From Candidatus Caenarcanales bacterium (GTDB lineage: Bacteria > Cyanobacteriota > Vampirovibrionia > LMEP-6097), in contig JAJTHA010000001.1 in the NCBI GenBank assembly GCA_021299565.1, positions 1-6,564 on the forward strand: DNA of 6,564 bases, read 5' to 3'. Every line of letters starts with the position of its first letter. Position 1 is the first letter of the stretch. The translations under genes and the position numbers were made by a program. This document shows, piece after piece, positions 1 through 6,138 of this stretch. The notes below the pieces were generated by a model. It ran no database searches. It was not told the DNA's origin and saw nothing but the letters and a program-made list of their open reading frames with translations.

Positions 1-3000
1 TAAACAAGCAAGGGCCTCAGTCGAGCATCGCCAAAAAAGTTGCCGACAAGTTTTTAAATCCACTAAAAAAGACCTTAGATCTTCCACACTTATTCGAATC
101 ACGAGTTTGGTCCAAAGAAAAAGTTGCCAAAAGAGCTAAAGAACTTTTGACAAGAGATGCTAACTCTACTCCAATCCCTAATATCATCTACGCTGGTGCT
201 TGGGGATCAGCAGCACAAAAACAAATCAAAGACAACTATCTAGCAAGAAGAAAATTTTTGCTAACTGAATTAGAGCTAGGTAGACTACCTCACATCTCTA
301 CTGATGGTGATGGTACATGTACTTTCAAAACAGTTACCAAAGTTGAGAACACTAGATCCATAGGTTCACTTATCGATAAATATTTCTTACGCCAAATGGT
401 CAAAGCTGTTAAAAAACTTGGCGGCTATTTTGAAATCAACACCGCGAGAACCGGTCTAGTACCGGGGCCTAGCGCAGTTGGTACAGAAGGTCCAAAATTC
501 AAAGACGCTAATGGTAACTGGGTAAACCCAAGATCTCCAAATGAAATCTCAGGAATTCTTCATGAATTTGGGATTCATCATCTTGATGACCCTGAGTCAC
601 AAGAATTGTTTGATACTCTCATCATCAATGGTCTTTCTGGTGGAGTCAAACATGATCCAAGAGCACCGCTTAAAATACAAGAGGCAACTCTCAACTATGG
701 CAAATTCATTGATGCGCTCAATCAAATCTCTCTTCCAGATGCCTCAAAAGGATTTTTAAATAAAATAGAAGAAATAGTCGCTAATAGTAAAGAAGCAAAA
801 CCACTTAGAGTACTTGAATACAAATCCATACCAAGAATTTTTGTTGATCATCCAAATTTCACTGTTAAAGACTATATTAGATATATTTCTCTTGTTGAAA
901 GATCGCGCGAAGACAAGACTAGTGACTTTGAATTTTTCTCTAGATTAAATTCCTCTGGAATCCAGTTGCCAACTGAGTATTACGACATTAGCAATCCCCC
1001 AGCGACTGAAAAAGAATTAACAAACAAGATTCGCAATGGTATGCTCGCTTGTTTAACTCCACATGCGTTTGACTCCGATAATATTATTAGAGAAGATAAA
1101 AAATTAGAGTTTTATCAAACCCTATCTAAGTTCTGTAATTCACCTGAAGCACAAGAATGGGCAGAAACAAATCTCGGTATACCTAGAGGAACAAGTTTAT
1201 TTACCGTGAATGGTAAAAGCGTAGAGGGACTGGATTTCAGTGACAAAAAATTCTTTGAAAAATATCCAAAAGGATTAGTTCAATTCAATCAAGATCTAAA
1301 AGACAATGGCAAAAAACCAGCTAATCCAAAACACATACTTGTTAATGTCATCGATAATCATCCTCAGCCATATATTGAAATGGCGCCTAACACAAATAAA
1401 GCGGAAGTTCTGCCTGATATAGAGCAGGTTATGCAACTAGGCAAAACCGTTATAGGAGCTGGTGACAGCCCAGGTTCTGATGCAGTCATGTTGGCGCAAG
1501 CAATTATTCTTGGTGGTGCTGGCTTTGTAGTAAGAGGACTAATGTCTGATGCAGATGTCGCAAACAAAATTGTCGAAGAGCTTGCTACCAAAAAAAATCA
1601 ATGGCATGAATTTGCACTAACAGAAATCCCTAAAGGCAAAGATGCTAACGGCAAAGATTTGCCTAGTGACTATAAATTAAATTCAACCGGAGAAATCAAA
1701 GCCAAAAAAGATTGGGCTAAGTTTTTTGAAAACAAATACAAAGACAAAATGTTTCATTGCAATAATATCCATGAAAATAACGCTTTTAATGCTGCAATTT
1801 TTTCAGAAATATTTGAAGGTGATAAGGCTTTTAGTCTTGAGTTTGATCCTGACAAGCATAGCTGGGCGCAAGATGTACTAGCTCAAACCAACTCTAAATC
1901 CTTAGTAACTCCTATCAGTGAGCCTAATGAAGCAGCTTTGAAAGGACAGGCTTATGAGAAACCTATTTTAGAAAAATATCCATTCTTGAATATTACTGGT
2001 ATCAAAAATATTTTTGATCCAAATAAAGCTGGTAAAACTTTTGATACCATGCTTAATTGGATATCTAAGACTTTAATAGGGATAGCTCCACTAGAAATTA
2101 TCGCTGATACAGTAGGACTCAAAAGTGTTGCCAGCGTAGCTAGAAATCTACAAAAATATGCTTATGCAGTTAACACCGTTGCTTCTGGTATTGGTAGAGG
2201 TCTAACTCAATCAGCGCATAAATTCTATTGGCAATTTTTTGGTGAAGTATTTGGATTTGTTTCTTCTTTCTTGCCTGACAAATCCATTTATAGAGGGATT
2301 TTCAGAGCGCTTAATCAAATGGTACTTATTGGAAGAGCAAATGAACTTGCCATGAGAGACAACTATAATCTAGATGATTTCACTCCAGAAGCTAAAAAAG
2401 AAGTTGAGAATCTTTATAAAGGCGATAAAGCTGCTATTTATAAAGACAAACGAGTTGCTGCTGCTAACTACAACAAAGAAATGATGCAACAAATTCATGA
2501 TTGGTCGCATGAAAAATTCGGTGGCATACTCGGCAAAATACCTTTTGGTAATGTAGTCGTAGCTTCTGTTGCACAGTTTAATCAAGCAGCAAAACTTGCA
2601 ATCGATTTCATCAAAATCCCAGAATTGCGTAGAAGTACTTTTGGAAACTTCTTCTCTTGGGGACAAAAAGGTCTTGCTAAAAATTCCAAGAACAGCGGCA
2701 AACAATACGGTGAAGTGCACGAGAAAAACACTTATGCTTTTGCCGGTATGGCAACACTCGGCGCAGTGGTCTCAGCAACAGCGACTGATCTATTGTTCGG
2801 CAAATCTTCGGTTGGTAAATTCATCAGCACCGCTCTTACTAATGCAGCGAATATGATCCCTGCTCTTGGAGTTGTTACTGCTGGTAAACTAGTTGAACAA
2901 GATCAAGCTGGTGATCCAAGACTATTTACTGATATTGCTAAAAATCAACAAGTTTATAGTCCTGAATACTCAGGGTTGATGCAAAAACTAGCTGGCTGGG

Positions 3001-3224
3001 GACTTGCGATATTTGGTTCATTCCAACACACTAACACTGGTCAAGTACTCTACAATTTAGCTAATGGTTTGTATTTTGAAGGTATGAGAGGACAGCTAAA
3101 AGTCAGTATTGATGATGCTGCTGTGAACAACAAAACCAGATGGAATCAATACTATGTTTCTCATTTAGAGAATGGTAACGGCAAAAAACGCAGTCCTGCT
3201 GAGAACCTTGCTAAAGCAGCGTAA
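1..3224 (+). CDS. Large HAD-superfamily hydrolase-like protein with hydrophobic C-terminal region, 5' partial
   Basis: The frame is open from base 3 to the TAA at 3222-3224 (1073 visible residues), so the start lies left of the window. The TTG at 147 is an internal Leu: 48 protein-like codons precede it and it has no ribosome-binding site. Numbering from base 3, HAD motif I is DGDGT at 101-105 (bases 303-317), motif II is the Thr in INTART at 147, motif III is the Lys in NTNKAE at 466, and motif IV is GDSPGSDAVM at 487-496 with Asp488 and Asp493. In HAD enzymes the first Asp is the nucleophile, the second the acid/base, and the motif IV acids bind Mg2+. The NK...GDSPGSD arrangement resembles Cof-type (HAD-IIB) phosphatases. 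About 320 residues separate motifs II and III, far more than a normal cap. After about 515 comes a region without recognised domains, with hydrophobic stretches near 686-706, 910-932, 940-964 and 992-1024. Phosphatase activity is inferred; the substrate and the role of the C-terminal part are unknown. Confidence 0.85.
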   Translation, partial: NKQGPQSSIAKKVADKFLNPLKKTLDLPHLFESRVWSKEKVAKRAKELLTRDANSTPIPNIIYAGAWGSAAQKQIKDNYLARRKFLLTELELGRLPHISTDGDGTCTFKTVTKVENTRSIGSLIDKYFLRQMVKAVKKLGGYFEINTARTGLVPGPSAVGTEGPKFKDANGNWVNPRSPNEISGILHEFGIHHLDDPESQELFDTLIINGLSGGVKHDPRAPLKIQEATLNYGKFIDALNQISLPDASKGFLNKIEEIVANSKEAKPLRVLEYKSIPRIFVDHPNFTVKDYIRYISLVERSREDKTSDFEFFSRLNSSGIQLPTEYYDISNPPATEKELTNKIRNGMLACLTPHAFDSDNIIREDKKLEFYQTLSKFCNSPEAQEWAETNLGIPRGTSLFTVNGKSVEGLDFSDKKFFEKYPKGLVQFNQDLKDNGKKPANPKHILVNVIDNHPQPYIEMAPNTNKAEVLPDIEQVMQLGKTVIGAGDSPGSDAVMLAQAIILGGAGFVVRGLMSDADVANKIVEELATKKNQWHEFALTEIPKGKDANGKDLPSDYKLNSTGEIKAKKDWAKFFENKYKDKMFHCNNIHENNAFNAAIFSEIFEGDKAFSLEFDPDKHSWAQDVLAQTNSKSLVTPISEPNEAALKGQAYEKPILEKYPFLNITGIKNIFDPNKAGKTFDTMLNWISKTLIGIAPLEIIADTVGLKSVASVARNLQKYAYAVNTVASGIGRGLTQSAHKFYWQFFGEVFGFVSSFLPDKSIYRGIFRALNQMVLIGRANELAMRDNYNLDDFTPEAKKEVENLYKGDKAAIYKDKRVAAANYNKEMMQQIHDWSHEKFGGILGKIPFGNVVVASVAQFNQAAKLAIDFIKIPELRRSTFGNFFSWGQKGLAKNSKNSGKQYGEVHEKNTYAFAGMATLGAVVSATATDLLFGKSSVGKFISTALTNAANMIPALGVVTAGKLVEQDQAGDPRLFTDIAKNQQVYSPEYSGLMQKLAGWGLAIFGSFQHTNTGQVLYNLANGLYFEGMRGQLKVSIDDAAVNNKTRWNQYYVSHLENGNGKKRSPAENLAKAA
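303..1545 (+). other. HAD-like catalytic domain with oversized insertion (inside the large CDS)
   Basis: All four HAD signature elements are present in order and intact: the DxDGT nucleophile loop (303-317), the Thr after a short beta strand (441-443), the Lys (1398-1400), and GDSxGSD (1461-1481) followed by a hydrophobic GGAGFVVRG strand like the end of Cof-type domains. The stretch between motifs II and III (about bases 444-1397) would be the cap or an inserted domain. It is mostly helical by composition and I recognise no family in it. Domain limits are approximate. Confidence 0.7.
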
Positions 3225-3225
3225 T

Positions 3226-3240
3226 AAAAAACTATTTTTT
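3226..3240. terminator. Possible bidirectional A/T-tract terminator between convergent genes
   Basis: Six A, then CTA, then six T form a small symmetric hairpin that includes the transporter's stop codon (3232-3234) and lies directly after the TAA of the large gene. A longer but weak stem, CTGCT (3196-3200) with AGCAG (3215-3219), precedes the T run on the plus strand. With only 7 bases between the stops, some shared termination signal is expected. The lack of a GC-rich stem next to the T run keeps this tentative. Confidence 0.25.
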
Positions 3241-4461
3241 ATCCTTAGCCACAAGTCCGACAAAAAAGATATAAGCATAACAAGCATAAGCGACATACAA
3301 GCCCATATCCCAGTTAGGCACAGGGTTTGAACCTTGTGTTGCTTCCGCAATAGCGGCGATAAGAGGACCAACTGCTGCACCACCAATAATCGCGGTACAC
3401 AAAATACCAGAAATCGCACTTGAATACTGCGCTGGAAAACTATTAGTCGCAAGGCTATAAATTGTTGGGAACATAATTGATATGAAAAATCCTATTGCTG
3501 GAAACGCAATCAATGCTTGGTTTATAGAACCGTGTGTAGCAAAATACAAACTAACTGCCGCCAATGAAATATACGACATGATTGCAATCCTGCCAGGAAT
3601 TTTGTCCAAAATTACAGAGCCAATCAATCTTCCAACTAATAATCTTCCCCAGTAATTACTGATAACTGTATTTTTTGCAACCTCAGCCGCTTCACCCAAA
3701 CTTGCTTCTATATTGAGTTTGTCTTGTAAATAAAATCCAAGAGTATTGGCAACTCCAACTTCTACGCCGACATACAGAAAAATACCAACAGCATATAAAT
3801 AAATCAAAGGATTTTTAGTGAGCAATTCTAGAGTTAAATTTTTGGATTCTGGCTTGCTACCATTATTGATTTCTGGTTTTGAAGCAGTTGGATATTTTGG
3901 TATAGCAATTGCAATGGTCATGATGATTGCAATTACTGTAAAAACCCAATAAGTCATGGTCCACTCATAACCTTGATTTTTGATAACGCTAACTAATTGC
4001 GGAGCCAAATAGCTGCCGATACCATTAACCACCATGAAAGCAGTTAAATTACGTGAGTATTTCGCTGGATCAGAAATCTCCGCGACTAGAGGATTAAGAG
4101 CAACTTGAATACCTGTAATGCCTATGCCGCAAAGAAACATTGCTGCCATATTAGGCACAAAACCAGAAATTGCTGCAAAAAGAAGCACTCCAGCTGTAGT
4201 GATAATTGAACTTATAATTAAAGTTGTTTTTTTGGAAGATTTTTCCATAAAAACTCCCCAAGGTATAGAAGTCAAACCATAAGCTATAAAGAACGTCGCT
4301 GCCAAAAAAGATGATAATGAGGCGCTAACTGCGTAGGCTTCTCTGATTTTGGGGATAATCGCACCTGCCACGTTTGTTATGGCTCCAAAAGCAAAATAGG
4401 CAAATGCTACTGCGATTAATAGAGGGAGGAAGTCGTTTTTTATAGTAGTTGTGTTTTTCAT
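3232..4461 (-). CDS. FucP/GluP-like sugar transporter, major facilitator superfamily
   Basis: A complete 409-residue protein that would sit in the inner membrane with about 12 transmembrane helices. Its two six-helix halves are separated by a hydrophilic loop at about 190-215 (rich in Lys, Pro, Ser and Asn). Family hallmarks seen are GIQVALNPLVAE at 117-128 (the helix-4 QxAxNP motif of glucose/galactose/fucose permeases), GRLIGS at 277-282, FISIMFPTIYSL at 326-337 and CYAYIFF near the C terminus. The family imports hexoses such as L-fucose, glucose or galactose, usually coupled to H+ or Na+; the substrate here is not determinable. The helix-1 Asp of E. coli FucP (Asp46) aligns by eye with Gly33, and Glu135 aligns with Gln119. 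The ATG at 4461 is preceded by AAAGG with an 8-base spacing. The gene stands alone: it is convergent to the large HAD gene, divergent from the orphan gene, and has no sugar catabolic genes beside it. Confidence 0.88.
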   Translation of the reverse strand: MKNTTTIKNDFLPLLIAVAFAYFAFGAITNVAGAIIPKIREAYAVSASLSSFLAATFFIAYGLTSIPWGVFMEKSSKKTTLIISSIITTAGVLLFAAISGFVPNMAAMFLCGIGITGIQVALNPLVAEISDPAKYSRNLTAFMVVNGIGSYLAPQLVSVIKNQGYEWTMTYWVFTVIAIIMTIAIAIPKYPTASKPEINNGSKPESKNLTLELLTKNPLIYLYAVGIFLYVGVEVGVANTLGFYLQDKLNIEASLGEAAEVAKNTVISNYWGRLLVGRLIGSVILDKIPGRIAIMSYISLAAVSLYFATHGSINQALIAFPAIGFFISIMFPTIYSLATNSFPAQYSSAISGILCTAIIGGAAVGPLIAAIAEATQGSNPVPNWDMGLYVAYACYAYIFFVGLVAKDKK

Positions 4462-4469
4462 AGATAGAA

Positions 4470-4474
4470 CCTTT
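4470..4474 (-). promoter_or_regulatory. Shine-Dalgarno site of the transporter gene
   Basis: The minus strand reads AAAGG, eight bases before the ATG at 4461. It supports that start and is the only clear ribosome-binding site in front of a gene in this window. Confidence 0.6.
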
Positions 4475-4501
4475 ATGTTTTTTGAATGTTACCATAGTCA
4501 A
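4472..4501 (-). promoter_or_regulatory. Candidate sigma-70-type promoter for the transporter
   Basis: On the minus strand TTGACT (4501-4496, five of six matches to TTGACA) is followed after 18 bases by CATAAA (4477-4472, four of six to TATAAT). The -10 would end only 10 bases before the ATG and overlap the AAAGG site, so transcription from it would remove the Shine-Dalgarno sequence. Either the real promoter lies farther upstream or the -10 resemblance is chance. Confidence 0.25.
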
Positions 4502-4554
4502 TGAATTCATAGTAACTACTGCACAAAAGCCAAATATCTAACTATCAAGTCATT

Positions 4555-4579
4555 CCGAGACCTGCGAAGCAGGTAGTGG
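4555..4579. repeat. Short hairpin repeat unit, GTCATTCC type
   Basis: ACCTGC (4560-4565) and GCAGGT (4569-4574) form a perfect 6-bp stem closed by a GAA loop. Below it is a two-by-two internal loop of facing G/A and A/G, then CCG paired with TGG (one G-U). The unit is introduced by GTCATTCC at 4549, the same opening as the larger palindrome about 50 bases to the right. Such GTCATTC-led hairpins are a common form of dispersed REP-like repeat in bacterial genomes. Copy number elsewhere cannot be seen here. Confidence 0.6.
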
Positions 4580-4594
4580 CAGTCCAGTCCGGTT

Positions 4595-4673
4595 TTTGTC
4601 ATTCTGAGCCGTAGGCGAAGAATCTCTATCGGTGTTTGTTAATGAGATCCTTCACTTCGTTCAGGATGACAAA
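4595..4673. repeat. REP/MITE-like palindromic element
   Basis: The left arm 4595-4626 and right arm 4644-4673 are inverted repeats around a 17-base loop. From the outside in: a 13-bp paired arm (TTTGTCAT/ATGACAAA, one G-U, then CTGA/TCAG), an unpaired middle of 9 and 7 bases, then GAAG/CTTC, one A-C mismatch and ATCTC/GAGAT. The unpaired left middle, GCCGTAGGC, can fold on itself. The GTCATTCTGAG...GAAGAATCTC pattern is typical of palindromic intergenic repeats in diverse bacteria. No ORF lies inside, so any mobility would depend on a protein encoded elsewhere. Confidence 0.75.
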
Positions 4674-4731
4674 GAGAGTAGGTTTTAGGACGCGACCCCG
4701 ATGTCCATGACTAGATGCTGAGCACAAATCA

Positions 4732-4740
4732 TGCTATTAT
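4732..4740 (+). promoter_or_regulatory. Extended -10 promoter of the orphan gene, implying a leaderless mRNA
   Basis: TGCTATTAT has the TGn extension and five of six matches to TATAAT. It ends 7 bases before the ATG at 4748, so the transcript would begin at or next to that ATG. The hexamer 17 bases upstream (TAGATG) is a poor -35, as tolerated in extended -10 promoters. This argues against the upstream in-frame ATG at 4715, which would lie before the transcription start. Confidence 0.45.
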
Positions 4741-4747
4741 CTTATTT

Positions 4748-6046
4748 ATGATTGCTGTAAAAATAAAATCAAGTCCGGCACCATATATTGACCGTTTAGC
4801 ATCGTTCAATAATGCTCTTGAAGATATACTAGAAAAGATTCAGGACCCAGACAGCCATAAACCAGAAAACTTATTAAATATCCAACGCAGACTCAAATCT
4901 CTGCATCAAGATTCCATACAAGTTGATAAAGGCATCTGGAAGCGCTATTCAAGGATATTTTTACCAATACAAACATTAAGAAAACCAAAAACTCAAATTG
5001 ATGAACTTAAGTCAATAGAACTCGAAAATTTAAGTTCTGACGCTAAGGATTTACTTGATCATTTATTTCAGTGTTTCGATAAGATTTTTAGTCTAGAAAC
5101 TAATATTCATAAACATTATCCTGAAAAAGAAATTCCCAAATATATTAGATACGTAAATACCGAAGTAAGCAAACTCAAATTTCAGTTTAGAGGTATTTTA
5201 TCGAAATTTGGTTTTACCTTAAAAAGTTCTGAGCTACAGAAGTATAAAGATGCAGCAAATGAAATTATTGATCAAAATCCAAATATAAAAAATTTAGAAG
5301 CTATAAAAAGAGACTTAAGATTAGAGAACTCTGACGGAGCTATGGCAAGAGCTAGCGAAAAAGGTAAAGAGCTAATTAGAAGATTTTTACCACATCTAAC
5401 AACCGCAGCAAGCGGAGCTATTTTTTTAAAAGCTGAAACTTGGTATAACTCTTCGCTTGAACAAGCACGGCGTGAATTTGATTATTTGGTTATTGGAACA
5501 GGTAATAATCGTTTGAATATTTCTGAGGAAGATGCAAAAAAAATGATCCGTGAATTTGAAATGGCTATCAAGGATCCAGAAATACTTACACCAATAGTTT
5601 GTGTTTTAGGTATCCTTGCATCGAACTCATTATCGGGTCGCAAGTTCTTCAATGAAGGATCTACTCTTAACAGAAGAGATTTACTAAAAAGAATTCGCAA
5701 CGCTGGCTTATTTTCAGCAGCTACGTATACAGCCTTCAGTAAATCGATAAATTCAATAAGTACTAACAATGTCTATAGAATTAATAATCCTGACACTGGT
5801 GAAAGGATATACAACGCTATCACTATTAAAAAGAATGATCCTAAAAGAGACATCGAAGTGACCGACGAAGAAGTACTAAAAAAACTTAGAAAGCGCTGTC
5901 AAGAACACAGCTTTGGAATAGTCTCTAATGTTATACAGGAAAGCTTAAGACATGGAGGCGCAGTTGCATCCGGTGTAGTTGGTTTTTATAAGCCAAACAT
6001 CATTGAGGAAGCACTTGATTTTTTTCTCGCCAATATTAATAGTTAG
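4748..6046 (+). CDS. Hypothetical helical protein with weak membrane segments
   Basis: I do not recognise this 432-residue protein. From the ATG at 4748 the first 200 residues are charged and helix-like, rich in Lys, Glu, Asp, Leu and Ile, with possible coiled-coil stretches around 15-55 and 80-125. From about 205 there are short apolar stretches: LTTAASGAIFL (217-227), ILTPIVCVLGILAS (279-292), AGLFSAATYTAF (319-330) and a Gly/Ala-rich piece near 402-412. One or more could enter a membrane, but each is short for a transmembrane helix. No signal peptide, catalytic motif or Cys/His metal site is evident. The in-frame ATG at 4715 would add 11 residues; I prefer 4748 because an extended -10 sits between the two and neither has a Shine-Dalgarno sequence. 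The gene is divergent from the transporter and upstream of rplI, which has its own promoter. It is real by length, strand-consistent codon use and protein-like composition; its function is unknown. Confidence 0.75.
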   Translation: MIAVKIKSSPAPYIDRLASFNNALEDILEKIQDPDSHKPENLLNIQRRLKSLHQDSIQVDKGIWKRYSRIFLPIQTLRKPKTQIDELKSIELENLSSDAKDLLDHLFQCFDKIFSLETNIHKHYPEKEIPKYIRYVNTEVSKLKFQFRGILSKFGFTLKSSELQKYKDAANEIIDQNPNIKNLEAIKRDLRLENSDGAMARASEKGKELIRRFLPHLTTAASGAIFLKAETWYNSSLEQARREFDYLVIGTGNNRLNISEEDAKKMIREFEMAIKDPEILTPIVCVLGILASNSLSGRKFFNEGSTLNRRDLLKRIRNAGLFSAATYTAFSKSINSISTNNVYRINNPDTGERIYNAITIKKNDPKRDIEVTDEEVLKKLRKRCQEHSFGIVSNVIQESLRHGGAVASGVVGFYKPNIIEEALDFFLANINS

Positions 6047-6065
6047 CTGCTTCGTTAACAATTTT
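6042..6065 (+). terminator. Weak hairpin at the end of the orphan gene
   Basis: GTTAGC (6042-6047) pairs with GTTAAC (6054-6059), including one G-U, around a six-base loop, and is followed by AATTTT. The stem overlaps the TAG stop and is AT-rich with a short T run, so it is at best a weak intrinsic terminator. A second tiny stem, TAGC/GCTA, lies at 6067-6077. Confidence 0.3.
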
Positions 6066-6120
6066 ATAGCTGTGCTAAAACAAATTCAAGAATTTTTAAC
6101 AAATCCATCAAGTCTATACA

Positions 6121-6129
6121 TGATATAAT
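6121..6129 (+). promoter_or_regulatory. Extended -10 promoter of rplI, implying a leaderless mRNA
   Basis: TGATATAAT is a perfect TATAAT with the TGn extension. It ends nine bases before the rplI ATG, placing the start point at or within a few bases of the ATG. Bases 6130-6138 contain no Shine-Dalgarno sequence. There is no -35 at normal spacing; TTAACA at 6096-6101 resembles one but lies 22 bases away. Confidence 0.6.
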
Positions 6130-6138
6130 TCAATCCTT

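Noticed and set aside
541..759. 72-codon plus-strand ORF inside the large gene
   Set aside because: It lies wholly within a well-supported coding frame, has no ribosome-binding site and has no recognisable protein features.
1364..1591. 75-codon minus-strand ORF opposite HAD motif IV
   Set aside because: It is an antisense shadow of the conserved HAD segment; its composition only mirrors the sense codons.
2370..2856. Minus-strand 116-codon (2720-2370) and plus-strand 95-codon (2569-2856) ORFs inside the large gene
   Set aside because: Both overlap the same strong coding frame in other frames and show no family motif or start signal.
3165..3452. 95-codon minus-strand ORF across the convergent junction
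   Set aside because: It overlaps the end of the transporter out of frame and the end of the large gene; the transporter frame carries clear family motifs.
4325..4510. 61-codon minus-strand ORF spanning the transporter start
   Set aside because: It runs out of frame with the transporter's first helices and its start lies in the promoter region, without support.
4555..4597. Rho-independent terminator formed by the small hairpin and the T5 run at 4593-4597
   Set aside because: The T run is about 14 bases beyond the stem, and no plus-strand gene ends upstream that would need it.
4549..4673. CRISPR array or tRNA in the intergenic hairpin region
   Set aside because: There are no regularly spaced identical repeats and no cloverleaf; the structure is two different palindromes.
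4591..4686. GGTTTT at 4591-4596 and again at 4681-4686 as a target-site duplication around the palindrome
   Set aside because: The left copy overlaps the arm while the right copy lies several bases outside the other arm, and a six-base T-rich match is easily chance.
5482..5769. 95-codon minus-strand ORF inside the orphan gene
   Set aside because: It is an antisense shadow of the sense frame, with no start signal.
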